Positions 1 through 10,840 of a DNA stretch of 64,000 nt are shown here, one piece after another. Positions within the stretch are counted from its first letter, which is position 1; each line of letters opens with the position of its first letter. Origin of the DNA: Liriodendron chinense (lineage: Eukaryota > Streptophyta > Magnoliopsida > Magnoliales > Magnoliaceae); the NCBI GenBank assembly GCA_003013855.2, contig ML058371.1, positions 186,001 to 250,000 of the forward strand, read 5' to 3'. The position numbers and the translations under genes are program-made. Below the pieces are notes generated by a model. The model saw only the letters and a program-made list of their open reading frames with translations, ran no database searches and was not told where the DNA came from.

Positions 1-510
1 TATTGGATAGCCTGAGTACTTCAGCTTTGCCTCGGCGTCTTTGAGATCGCGGTTGATTTCAACTGGCACTAGTCAACTCTCAAGCCAACAGGGCACTTCC
101 CAGGGTTGAAAACGACTAAGTAGTGGACCTGCTTACGGTCTGATTAGGGAAATCGGTGAGTATTATCAACAACCATCTTTGAACAGGGGCGGATTACGTC
201 CACGAAGATCGCAGTGCGATCGCGTTTCGATTTGCTTAGCAGAAGTCAATTTCCGGGCCAACAGGGCACTTCCCAGGGCTGGAAATGACTAAGTAGTGGG
301 CCTGTTTGCGGTCTAATCAGGGAAAATCGGTGAATATTATCAATGAACGACTTGGAACAGGGGTGGATTATGTCCACGAAGATCGCTGTGCGATCGCGTT
401 TCGATTTGTTTAGCAAAAGCCAATTTTCGGGCCAACAGGGCACTTCCCAGGGCTGAAAATGACTAAGTAGCTGGCCTGCTGACCGCTTGATTAGGGTATT
501 CGAGGGTCCT
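1..510. repeat. ~174-bp tandem repeat, about 2.5 copies
   Basis: The block starting GGGCACTTCCCAGGG recurs at 91, 264 and 438, giving periods of 173 and 174 bp. Each unit also carries a GATCGCxGTGCGATCGCG stretch and the phrase GACTAAGTAGT. Units differ by scattered substitutions. Tandem repeats are typical of the hypervariable 3' region of Tat elements, which fits the position, but the array could equally continue as a satellite beyond the left edge. Confidence 0.75.
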
Positions 511-785
511 GAGATCGGATAACCTCGTCGCGGTACATGATTATGGTGTATCATGTCATGTAGAAGAAAAGTTTCCCTCTCGGGCTCGGTCTAATTCCGC
601 TCGATTCTTCTCGTTTTAGGCCGTTTTCGGCTCTTTCGGAAGGATTTTCGGGGCTGCCAAATTGGATAAGTGTTGGTTATTTTGGACCAAAACACTGATT
701 TGGGCCACTTATCATTAACCGTTGGAGAATCTAATCCGGTGGATGGATAGAACTCATCGAGACGCTTCTAGGAGAGGCGGTTTCA
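511..785. other. Intervening non-coding sequence
   Basis: I see no gene, tRNA or recognisable repeat here. It links two repeat-rich parts of the presumed Tat 3' region. Confidence 0.5.
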
Positions 786-1620
786 TCAAAATCCGATCCC
801 CGACGAAGGCGGGCTGCGCGACGGAAGGTCCACCCCTCCCATCAGCGTCCAGGCGCATGGGGGTGTGGTATAGGTGCATGTCATGCTGATGTAAGCGCAT
901 GTGGTGATGGTGGAGCTTTCAAGTGCATGTGGTAGGGAGCTGGGCGCATGTCCCACCTCCCGGGCGCATGTGGCCCCTTTTTTCATGAAAAATGGGAGTT
1001 CGGGAGGCAATCCCGGCGCATGTGGTGGTGCACCTGCGCCTGGACCTAAGAGTAGGCGCATGTCTCTCCCAGACTTAGCAGATTTTCATATTTTTTCGGC
1101 CAGAAAAGCCGGCGCATGCGGTGGAATAAGCCGGCGCATGTTGGAGAAAAGCCGGCGCATGTTCCCAGCACTTAGAAAATTTCAGGATTTTCTTCCTGAA
1201 CTTGGGATTCCGGCAAGGAAATGCCTTTTCGGCGAGGGTTTCCGGCGAGGGAATCCACTCCTGCCAAGGCATCCGGCGAGAGGAGAGAAAGCAAGTGCAT
1301 GTGGTGCTTACATCACTCTGAGGTCGGCGGGGGATGATCTCGTGCTGATGAAATGAAGTGACTTCACTATTTATAGGAGGGTAATCGGGTTCGGGTCTGC
1401 CCGGTGGGTATTTTCCGACTGCATGTGGTAGAAAACAAAGCCAAGCGCATGTGAGAAAAATGCACCAGGCGCATGTGGAGGATCCGGGCGCATGTGCTTT
1501 ACCGGCGCATTTCCCGGCGCTTTTCAAAAAAGTGTTTAATTCACTTCTTTTCACTGATAGAGTGCAAGCGCATGTGGTTGGAGGCCAGGTGCATGTGCTT
1601 TGCCGGAGCTTTCCCACTAC
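786..1620. repeat. Dispersed cluster of GCGCATGTGG-like motifs
   Basis: About twenty copies of GCGCATG or the close variant GTGCATG, usually followed by TGG or TCC, occur at irregular spacing in roughly 800 bp, for example near 852, 895, 949, 964, 1016, 1056, 1111, 1134, 1154, 1445, 1468, 1488 and 1568. Frames of 91-180 codons open across this block on both strands. Their translations are dominated by the repeated motif and match no domain I know, so I do not call them genes. Confidence 0.65.
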
Positions 1621-1769
1621 TTAGCCAGATTTTCAGGATTCCAGCACTTAGAAAATTTCAGCATTTCAGCTCCGACGAGGGACCTCCAAAGGACAGCTAC
1701 CTTTTCTAGACATGCACTCACTGTCGCCAAGCCACTTCTAGGCTAGGATTGACCTCCTGAATGAACGGG

Positions 1770-2335
1770 GTGGGGTGTGGAAGTCCAGGTGTTGCTAATT
1801 TTGATACTTCCTTCCTAATTTGGAGCCTTCGGGTCGGCTTGTCGTATAGGAACGTTGTTCCGGGGAGCGCGCGCCTGGAAATACGCATCGTAATGACTTC
1901 AAACTTACTATTTAAGGGTTTTGGGGTGCTCTGGATCATTTGACAGTAAAGCGCATGTCCAGTTCCACTCTGAAATGGTAGCTGTAGGCTTACGGACCCT
2001 TTTTGGTCAGCTCCAAACGGGGATGAAACGCGTTTCGAGGTGCGCAGGTAAAGATATGCACCGGATAACTTCAAAACTTGCAGGTGAAGGGTTTTAGGAC
2101 ATTTTGGATCATTTGGTGGTGAAGCTCATGTCCAGTTCTGCTCTGAAATGGTAGCTGTAGGCTTACGGACCCTTTTGGTCAGTTCCGGGCAGGGATGGAA
2201 CGCATTTCGAGGTGCGCAGGTAAAAATATGCACCGGATGACTTCAAAACTTGCATGTTAAGCGTTTTGGGACATTTCGGATCATTTGGCGGTGAAGCGCA
2301 TGTCCAGTTCCGCTCCGAAATGGTGTTTATGAATT
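1770..2335. repeat. ~172-bp tandem repeat, about three degenerate copies
   Basis: The phrase CATGTCCAGTTC followed by TGAAATGGTAGCTGTAGG occurs at 1951 and 2124, and a truncated third copy starts at 2296, giving periods of 173 and 172 bp. Each unit also contains TTTCGAGGTGCGCAGGTAAA and ACTTCAAAACTTGCA. The region upstream of 1951 holds a more diverged unit. The period nearly equals that of the repeat at 1-510, although the sequences are different. Confidence 0.7.
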
Positions 2336-4885
2336 TTGGTCACTACCAAGCGATCAGGGTTGTGCTGGCATTTTTGGGGCTCTCCCGGCCTCGAAACTTA
2401 TCCAAATCATTGTCAATAGACCACGGGATGTTGTTTTACAATGGGTGCAAATTTGAGCCCCAACAATTTCATGGAACTTTTTCCACATCATCAAGCCAAT
2501 TTCTCACCAATTTCTCACAAGATGAGATTTTGGTGAGATTCCTTACCTTTTCTTATCATTCTCTTCCATCACTTCATTCTTATAAGGAGGTATGAGATTC
2601 ACTTGCAACCACCCTTCCCAAGGAGGAGTTCTTCCCAAGGAGAGAGGGTGAGGAGTCGTTTCAACTAGGTGGGAGGGAGGACGGCCCCCTGGGTGCCGTC
2701 CGGACTGTCTCTACCCACTGGTCTTTCCAGTGGGTCGGGTAAAGGGGTGCATTCCCCTTTTCTATATAACATGGAGCTCCCTTGGCCCCTCCAACGTGCA
2801 ATCTCTTTTTCTCTCTCTCATACTCTCTTTCTTCAACTTTTTCTCTCTCTCTCTTGGTGGTTCTTTGCTCTCTTCAAGTGGTGAGCCTTAGTGAAGCTTT
2901 GGGACAGCAAGGTGGTCCCCCTTTGGTGAGTGGTAAAGGTATGGACCACTTCCTTTCTTTCTTGTCTTTTTCCTTCTTCATTGTTTCTTCTCATGACTCT
3001 TTTTTTTCCATGTTACTATTTCAAAAGGAGTGAAGGTGGGCCCAAGTATTTTTGGCCTTTCTTCTAGATCTTTCAATCTCTTCTAAAGGTGGTGCATGGA
3101 GAAGGACATTGCAAGCTTCCATTTTATTCTTTCTTTTCTTCTTTCAAACTCCCTTCATGTGTATGTAAAGGGTAATTTTGCCATGTCCATCAAGTGTGCA
3201 TGGCAAAATATCCTATCTTTCTTCATGGGAGTTAGGCCTCTTTCCATGTGTATCAAATGGGCTCAAAGTGAAGTCATGGCCCTTGGTGTATTTGATGGGC
3301 CCAACACTTCATTTTGGGCTCCCTCATGCTTTCTTGTCCTTGTCATTTTTCCTTAGAGCTTTTCTTTTCTTTTCCATCTTCTTTTCAAGGTTTGGGCCCA
3401 TGGGAATGGTAGGGCCCACCTCAAGTTTTGGGCTCATGGGGCTCACTTTGGGTGGTCCCATCTTTCTTCACATGTGTATGGACAAAGGTGACTAGCCCAT
3501 TCTTCATTTGGATCTTCAAGTGGGCTAGATCTCTTAATTGGGCCTTTATGGACAAGTGGCCCAAATCTCCCACCATCTCTTGATTATGATGTACATCCTT
3601 ATGTACAAAGTATGGTGGGCCCCTTAAGATTTTCCATATGGATGGGCTTTTGGGCCTTCATTGAAACTTGGATTTCTTTGGACCATGTGTGCACCACTAC
3701 ACTTTGTTCATGTAAGATTTTTTCTTTCATGCTTTTTCTTTTGATGGATGGAGGACTTGAGTTGCTTGACCATCTATAAGTCCCATGAGTGAGTTGTTTC
3801 AATAATCTCACTAGGTTCAAATGGTTTTTTCTTGTGGTAGGAAAGTGGTTCTCAAGAGTTTTCCTTTAATGTTATCAACCTCAAATGGATGATCCCTTTT
3901 TAAGTGAGCTATCCATGCAACCATAGCTCCTTGAACTTCTCTTTGGGGCGCTTGGTGGGTCATCCACCATCATTCTCAAATATGAGTGATTTTTCTTTTC
4001 AATTTGTGAGAAAGAATGATACCCATAAGTTGCCCAATTTTGTCCCATGCTTTGAGGCATTTTGGATTTTGATCTTCAAGTGGGCTATGTATATCATTCT
4101 TAGCCATTTTCATGATGGTTGGGTGACTCATCAAGCCATGCCCTCTTGTGCTCAAATGGTCCCCCTTTCTTGTAAAGAAATTGTTGCACATAAGTTGCCC
4201 AAACTTGTCCTTACATGGGCATTTCCAACTTTGATTCTTCATGTGGGCTATGTGCATCAAATTTTTTACCATTAACTTCTTTGATTCATATGTTTGTGGG
4301 CAAACCACCATGTTGTACTCTCATAGTCAAAACTTTCATCAAGATGATGCACATAGGGGTGTCCATGGTTAACCCATGAATGGGTCTTCATGTTCTTCAA
4401 GTGGGCTATGTACTCTCTTCAATCCATTGAGGTGAGGCATTTGGGTTGCTCTTGGGGGCCCACTTCCTTTCTATTCCCCATTTGTCCATGTACATGTGTA
4501 AAAAGATGGAAACATCTTAAGTGAGGATCATGGCCTTGGTATAAAAAGTGGATCGATCCTTGGCCATATATGGACTTTGAAGAGGGACTTCTTATGTGAA
4601 GTAGGATTCTTATCTCTCGTTGATCTCATGGCACTTGAGTGCATTTGTTGTCCAAAGTGTGACCTTGGATGATGGACTTTCCTTGCCTAAGACATGACAT
4701 GCAACCTTCTTTAAGGTGGGCCCTGCTTTATTCAATGGGCCCAACAGATATCCTAGGTAACACATGGAGTCGGACTTTAGATTTTGCATTTGAATGTGAG
4801 TCCAATCCCATGGATTTCCTGGATGATAATTTGGATTTTAACGGATAAAGGATAGGGACTTACCTTGCCAAGCTTGTAGGATTCA
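2336..4885. other. Long non-coding stretch upstream of the antisense PMD gene
   Basis: I find no coding similarity in any frame. The text is pyrimidine-rich on the plus strand around 2,780-3,060 and then carries many dispersed ATGGGCCC or GTGGGCC phrases to about 4,750. It could be the promoter, leader and first intron of the antisense transcription unit, or simply part of the variable 3' region of the Tat element. Open frames of 70-123 codons here look like chance. Confidence 0.5.
2763..2769 (+). promoter_or_regulatory. Candidate TATA box for an antisense transcript
   Basis: TATATAA lies in a GC-rich setting and is followed by a CT-rich leader (2,805-2,870), as in many plant promoters. It is about 2.1 kb upstream of the plus-strand PMD frame and reads in the same direction. 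No transcript evidence is available, so this is a guess from composition. Confidence 0.3.
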
Positions 4886-6379
4886 ATGGTGGACGGTACA
4901 AGAGGACGTCGGGTGATTGATGAGGATGATCCCACCTTCATCATCCACCGAGAGGCCCATATGTGTTCCTTGGCTCAGGAGCACCAACCTCTTCCCTTCA
5001 TCAAGGGTTGGGGTACCAGAGATCATTGGGATAACTGGGTGAAGCACCCACAGCCTTTGCTTGAACGAGTTCTGGCTGACACTCCTTTTGCTGGCCTCCT
5101 TACCTTACGCTTTCATAATAACAATGCCAACCGCATGCTGCTTGCGGCTCTTTGTGAGAGGTGGCGGGACGAGACCCACACCTTTCAACTCCCTTATGGC
5201 GAATGGGGAATAACTCCCCTGGATATTTATATGCAAATCGGCTTTCTATTTCATGGGGCAGTTGTTCCCCAAGTCAGCTCTCTTGCTCCCATCACTTCCA
5301 TTGACTGGCTACAGCTTGTTGGTGATGTCCCTCCTGAAGATGAATTCCAAGGCCATCAAGTAAAGATGCGATGGTTCTACAACACCTTTGCTACCTTCAC
5401 CCCCACTACCGAGCTAGATGCCCTACACAAAGCACAGGCCATGATTACTTATGCCTTCGGGTCCTTCCTTTTTTGCCATGCGAATGAGAGGTTCGATCCT
5501 AAATTTCTTCGCTTGGTTGAGGATCTTCATCATTCCTACAATTGGAACGGGGCTATCTTGACTCATGTTTTCTAGGGTTTGGATAAGACCTCTCGGAATA
5601 GCCGATCCTTCACAGGTTTCTGACCTGTCGTTGAGGTACTCTTCTTTAACCTTCCTTGGAGACATTTGTCTTCTTTCTTTCTCTGATCGTTAGGTGTATC
5701 CTTGCCCAGACTTGCTTTTATGACCATTTTTCCCACCTTGCGCCGAGGATGCGGGACGACATTGAGCCATCTTTGTATCGTCACATGTATTGGCATCAAC
5801 AGAATCGTCAGCGAAACTCCCGAGTCTCTGGGGACAACTGACTTGCTGACATAGACGGATTGACCGTTGAAGATGTAAGTATCTCGCTTTCCTTATTCCT
5901 CATGCTGCACTGTAACTGATCTTGATGACCCCCTTTGTTGTAGCTTGCTCGGATGCCATACGCCAACTTTCCTCTCTACTACACCCCTCAGCGTGTGGAG
6001 ACCTACGATGCTTCATGCCTCCGGATCATGCTCTCTGACGCTGAATCATTTCAGTGGTATTTGGGTGAGAGGCTACTTCGACAGATTATCGGGGTGGCTA
6101 GAGTTCCTTGTTCTACACCTCCTCCAGCTACTCAGATCTCAGCTGATGAGATAACTGATGCTCTTGTGGGCCAGCCCGGGTTTCGTTTCACAATCCCGGA
6201 TCGCAACTATGATGAGTGGTACTTGTTGTATGGCCAGGGGCGTCTACTTCCCTCCGCTCTATGATCCTGGGGGCCGTCGCAGATATGCTGGAGGCTCAGT
6301 GACAGCTCCTTTTATGGATCTTCATCGTCGAGAGCGGGACGAGAGGAGGGATGACGACGATTATGTTGGTGACCTGTAG
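4886..6379 (+). pseudogene. Antisense plant mobile domain (PMD) gene of the Tat element, with introns
   Basis: The first frame (229 codons, 4,886-5,575) has the PMD signature: a WGTRDHWDNWVKHP-like opening, then a LLAALCERWRDETHTF block, an LPYGEWGITPLDI block, and a late segment with ITYAFGSFLF and LVEDLHHSYNWNGAILTHV. PMD proteins (MAIN/MAIL relatives) are nuclear plant proteins of uncertain biochemistry, and copies carried by Gypsy elements are known. The reading continues past an in-frame stop (TAG at 5,573) and a further TGA. It then has likely GT-AG introns at about 5,636-5,692 and, more clearly, 5,876-5,943 (GTAAGT...TTGTAG). The last exon begins near 5,944 and contains a LARMPYANFPLY segment and a DEWYLLYG segment. 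It lies opposite to pol, and the introns suggest derivation from a host gene. With two or more stops in exon 1 it is probably dead. Confidence 0.75.
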
Positions 6380-7758
6380 CCTGCTTTCGTGTTCAGCTTA
6401 CTTGATGTATGACTTTCTTCTTCTCGCTTTTACCCTCTTCTGTATCAAAATCTTCTGAATGAATATACAACCTTTGATTCGTCTCAAATTCCTTGATGAT
6501 GTCTGGATGCTTTGACTTCTGACTCATTTCTTAACTGCATAGATGATGACTTGAATGGTTCAGATGGCTTGATTTGGCCCTGTGGGCCTACTTGAGACTT
6601 CGGCTTTACTTTGGAGCACCTTTTCTTGATGTTTTGTGAGGCTAAGAAGGCTTCTCATGGTGTGGATGATGACTTGAACAGCTCAGATCGCTTGATTTGG
6701 CCTTTAGGCCCTCTTGATGATCAGATCTTGGGTTCTGGCCCTCTTTCTTGATGATCAAGCCTTGATCTTGCTATTTGATGGCTCATGTAAGCTTTTCCAT
6801 GGTTTAGATCATGCTGGTCTAGTCTTTGAATGGCTCAGATTACTTGTGGACCTCTCTTGATCAACTTTCCCTCCCTTTGACTTGATCAGACCCATTCTGG
6901 CCGCAGTACTTCATGATTGGACAGGTGGGGTACCTTCCAAATGATTCTGATCATCCTCAATCGAAATCTGGAATGGATTAGAGCCTTGGGCGACCTTCAG
7001 GGTGCCATCTTCTGATGTGGACTGTCAACCTCACCTACGAACGACCATGGAGCCAATCCCTCGGAGAGAGAGGGAACACGTCCGTACGGGCGACCCACAG
7101 CGGGCCGCCCAAGACTCGCCTCTTGTGCGGCCTGGGTTGGCTCATGCTCGGACATTCTTCACAATCCACTGTCTTTGTCCCCACATTCCCTGTACTCCCA
7201 GGTTCGATTGCAGCCATGAATCTCCCTTTTGTCTCTTCTTTCCTTCTCCTTTTGTCTTTTTCTTGGTTTGTCTTTTCTCAAGCAATGGATGGTGGAGATT
7301 GAGGGGCTGTGGGGGCTGTCCATGGTGGGTCCCACACTTTAGAAAGTGTTGAAGGCTTTAATGATGGAGGGTTTTCTTTAATAGATGGTGGGGATGGAGC
7401 ATTGAATGGGGGGGCATTGATGAGGGGCTAGGGATGGTGGTTGGTGGAGATTTGAATGGCCCCATTAATGGCAGCCATGCTGAAATTTCTGATTTGAATG
7501 GGGCCCTCATTATGGGAGAAATGGATGGCATGGATGAGATGGGAAGATGGGACATAGGTGAGGCTATGCATCCCTTGAATGTGGGCCACCTGGATGATGT
7601 GATTGATGGACGTGATGGGGCCATGATGGACATAGATGGGCTGATCTCATGTTTGGATGGTATGGATCATTGATGATGTCCCCGTGATGATGGACGGTAT
7701 GGATGCCTCAATGATCCCTTTGATTGGCTAGGATGATGACTGGATTCATGATTTCCTG
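6380..7758. other. Spacer between the two antisense genes
   Basis: No domain is recognisable. Two copies of a GATGATGACTTGAA...TTGATTTGGCC phrase lie about 120 bp apart (near 6,543 and 6,666). A purine-rich stretch at 7,345-7,690 is full of GGATGG and GATGAT words, which opens several chance frames on both strands. I treat these as low-complexity, not genes. Confidence 0.5.
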
Positions 7759-9743
7759 TTGGAGAGGGCCGCAGGTCCAGATCTGACCGTTGATTCTTCG
7801 ATCGGGGTTGCCAGGACCCTTCTTGATGGTTCAGATACATTCTTTGACCGTCAGATTGGTCAGGATGCCACGATGTGTGGTGTGATCTTTGCTGATAGCC
7901 CTTTTGATGGAGAGTATCGTCCTTCTCTTGATCGTCGGTCTTTTGCGCACTCTGTTCATGAGGTGGGCGAGTCTTCTCATGCGGCTGAGGTCGTGACAAT
8001 TTCAGACAGTGATGCGACTATATCAGACATAGCCATTACTGGGGGCAGGTCAGGGGCTGTCGAGTCTGCAGAGGTTCCAGCTTTTCCTTCTCCTTCGCCC
8101 GTTGATCTTCCAATCCTCGATGAGCTATCATTGATTTCTGAGCCTTTTGTTCTGGAGGGGGTACCCGTGAGGACTTGTCAGCTGCTTCCTCGTCCTTCTT
8201 GCTCGCCACGTCTACTTGCTTGGCTTGACGGCTTGTCAGCTTATGAGATTCGAGATTTGGAGTCCTATGGCTTTGGCAGTCTGATCCATATGGCTAGAGT
8301 TGTCATTGACTGGAGGATGCTCGAAGCTGCATTGATTGACTGGGTCCCCTCGTTGAACTTGTTCGTGTTCAACGACATAGAAATGGGACCCTCTTTGGAG
8401 GAGCTTGCGCGCTTGACAGGCCCACCTTGGGATTATACTCAGTATTTTTCGCCGAAGACATTGCCGAAGACTGCCACACCGCAGAACTGGTTTGGGATCC
8501 CCTATCTGGTTCAGCCTGCAACTGCCGGCCAGGATGCTGTAGTGTTCTCCTTGGACTTGCTGTATGATCTTTTTTCGGGTCCTCGGAGTGTGGTCGGATC
8601 TGTTCTTGCTCGGAATGCACTGATGTTCTGCTTAATAGTTGAGGTGTTATTCTCGGGATGGCGTAGGTCCCAGACTCCTTTGCTTTTTGAGGTGATGGGC
8701 CGAGCTACCTGACGGTAGGGGATCATTTCTCTCATCCTGGCCGAACTGTTTAATGGGCTGACTGACTGTGCTCTGGGCCGCACTCGTGTCCTTCGTGGCT
8801 GCTGTGCATTTCTTCAGGTATTTTTTCTGCACCTTTCCCTTCTTGCTTTGTTAGGAATTGCTTTGCTCTAGCTGAACTTCTTTTCCTTCTTGTGATCAGG
8901 TCTAGCTATGGGAGCGTCTTTCGCTGACTGTTCTCGTACCATTTCCTGACACCCGTCGCCCAGACCTTATGCGGCACATCATGGAATTTCTTCCTCATAC
9001 GGCTAGGATGAGTGAGCCCTTGTATCGCAGGATGTTCGCTGATCTTCGTGACTGGAATGTTCATTGGGAGTCATCTTGGCTTTCACTTCCTGCAGTGCTT
9101 TGTGATGCGCACTGCCTTCCTCTGATGCTGGTAGGCTTTCGATCTTACTTTTCTTACCATCCTATCCGATTCCTGCGGCAGTTTGGGTATGAGCAGGATG
9201 TTCCTCTTTCTGCTTTCACGGGTATCGGGTGTCGAGAGCTTCCATCAAGAACCTCTGACTTTAGGACTCGGGTCGATGGATCTTGGGCGAGTTACTTGAC
9301 TGCCGATTTACTTAGGTTTTAAGCTGCGGGCTTTTCCGATGGCGACCGCCCCATATCAGTACTGGGTTGCTGAGCAGTCTCTGTATCGACGTATCCCTTG
9401 CTGGCACCAGACTGCTGATGAGGATGAGCAGGATATCCTTGGAGATGCCGGCTCTTCATCTGGTTCGTATGAATCCTTTGAGAAGCGCCCGTTCATCGAT
9501 CCTGGCTTCCTTTTGGCCACTCATGGTCATTTGCTGTCTGAGATATCTACACTTCGGTATCATTGTGAGATGATGTCAAGAAGGTTGGTTGCCGATCAAA
9601 GGTTGTCTGATGAGGAGACAGCGATCCGTAGCCTTGAGCGCGATGAGGTGCATTACCTGCGTATGGAGGTAAGCAGGTTGAGAGCGAGGCTACTTCATTA
9701 TGAGTCAGAGGACTTACCTGATGTGGCCGAGGAGGAGGGATAG
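7759..9743 (+). pseudogene. Antisense DUF7745-like gene of the Tat element
   Basis: The 317-codon first frame has an acidic, serine-rich N-terminus (residues 1-130). It then has a conserved plant block: a WLDGLSAYEIRDLESYGFG segment, a DWRMLEAALIDWVPSLNLFVF segment and a PSLEELARLTG segment. This order resembles the DUF7745 domain of Tat-associated extra ORFs, a PMD-like family of unknown function. A stop at 8,712 breaks the frame. The homologous reading resumes near 8,735 with LAELFNGL and LRGCCAFLQ, crosses a likely intron (GT at 8,818, AG at about 8,900) and continues at 8,969-9,322 and then, after a frameshift, at 9,339-9,743. The last part has WVAEQ and IPCWHQT followed by a charged, probably coiled-coil tail. 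Several breaks suggest a pseudogene. Confidence 0.65.
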
Positions 9744-10840
9744 AGATTGATTATGTTGGCTGCCTGTACATTCCTTTTTGCATGGTATATGATTGATGAT
9801 GATGCATTTTTTGTATTTTTTGAAAAAGATGACATGATCTGTGTAAAAGAATATGATGCTTTCAATGAAAAAGAGGAAAACTTTTTTGGGAATCTATTGT
9901 GCCATGAGTTGTCTTGTAAGTGTGTCTGGATTTTGTGTCGGGATATAGGAATCAGAACTGGGGCTCGGAAAATGCTTTGACCGATGTCTCGAGATTTGAC
10001 TTGTGTGCTCTTTTGGTTCACTAAAGGTGTAGGCAATGGAAACTGTTGCTTACTGAGATTGTCAGAGTTTGTAGAGCTCTTCGCTCCTGACTGCACTTCT
10101 TCTTGTTCTTGAACTGTGACTGCTTGAATCGATCTGGACTATCTGATTTCTTGGTACCTGCACTTTTCATTTTTTTTCCTTTTTCCATTTGAGCCATTTT
10201 TGCCTGCAGCGCTCTTTCGAGTTTTCGCTACAGCCGGCCTTTTCCCGTCATTTTTGCCCGTGGTGCCCTTTCGGGTTTTCACCACGTCCCGGGTGTTTGA
10301 TCTTGCCTGTCCCTTGGCAGCTATACTGTTTTTACCCTCGGCGCCCTTTCGGGTTTTCACCAAGTCAGCTGTATGCCCACTGTTTTTACTCGGAGCGCCC
10401 TTTCGAGTTTTCACTCCGCCCTCTTTGTTTAGGCACACATTTTCTTTTTTTTTCTTTTTTTTTTGGATCTTTGGATAACTGCGGCGGCTAGAGGTTTGGA
10501 ATCCGTCGTTGCCGTCCGATGGAAGTCTTTCAGCCTTTATCCTAAGTTACGATGATAGAGCTGTCGATCTTAGCTACCGACCTTTCTGAGATGGGTGGAT
10601 GGATGACTGTGTTTCTTCTCGGATTGATTCTTCTCGGGTGCCTTATTTTGGCTTCCCATTTTCTTTCTCTTTTCTTTTTTTTATATTCTTTTTTCTCTTT
10701 TTTTTGTTTTTTTGTGCTTTTTGTTCCTTTTTTTTTATTTGAAACACTTGTTGGTGGACGGAAATGATTTCTCAAAGGTTTTAGCTTCGACCTCTTGACT
10801 TCAGCTCTATTAAAGTAACTTTTGATAAAGTCAGAATGAC
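9744..10840. other. Spacer between the antisense genes and the 3' end of pol
   Basis: No gene is visible. It contains four short direct repeats (10,211-10,415) and T-rich runs at 10,440-10,470 and 10,660-10,740. Plus- and minus-strand gene ends converge here, so it may hold polyadenylation signals for both, but I cannot pick them out reliably. Confidence 0.5.
10211..10415. repeat. Four short direct repeats (CCCTTTCGGGTTTTCACC type)
   Basis: A GC(C/T)CTTTCG(G/A)GTTTTC block occurs at about 10,211, 10,265, 10,343 and 10,397, spaced 54, 78 and 54 bp. All spacings are multiples of three, so a minus-strand frame stays open and reads KTRKG-like tetrads separated by GKN. I regard that frame as a by-product of the repeat because it matches no known domain. 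Confidence 0.6.

Noticed and set aside
786..1617. Overlapping ORFs of 91-180 codons on both strands
   Set aside because: They are opened by the GCGCATG motif cluster and lack domain character.
3096..4311. Several 86-123-codon ORFs on both strands
   Set aside because: Overlapping on opposite strands, biased composition, no domain; part of the spacer upstream of the PMD gene.
7002..7352. 116-codon plus ORF and overlapping frames
   Set aside because: Three mutually overlapping frames in GC-rich spacer with no match to a domain and no link to the flanking exons.
10139..10438. Minus-strand ORF with KTRKG repeats
   Set aside because: It follows the four short direct repeats and has no known domain; it lies after the integrase stop.
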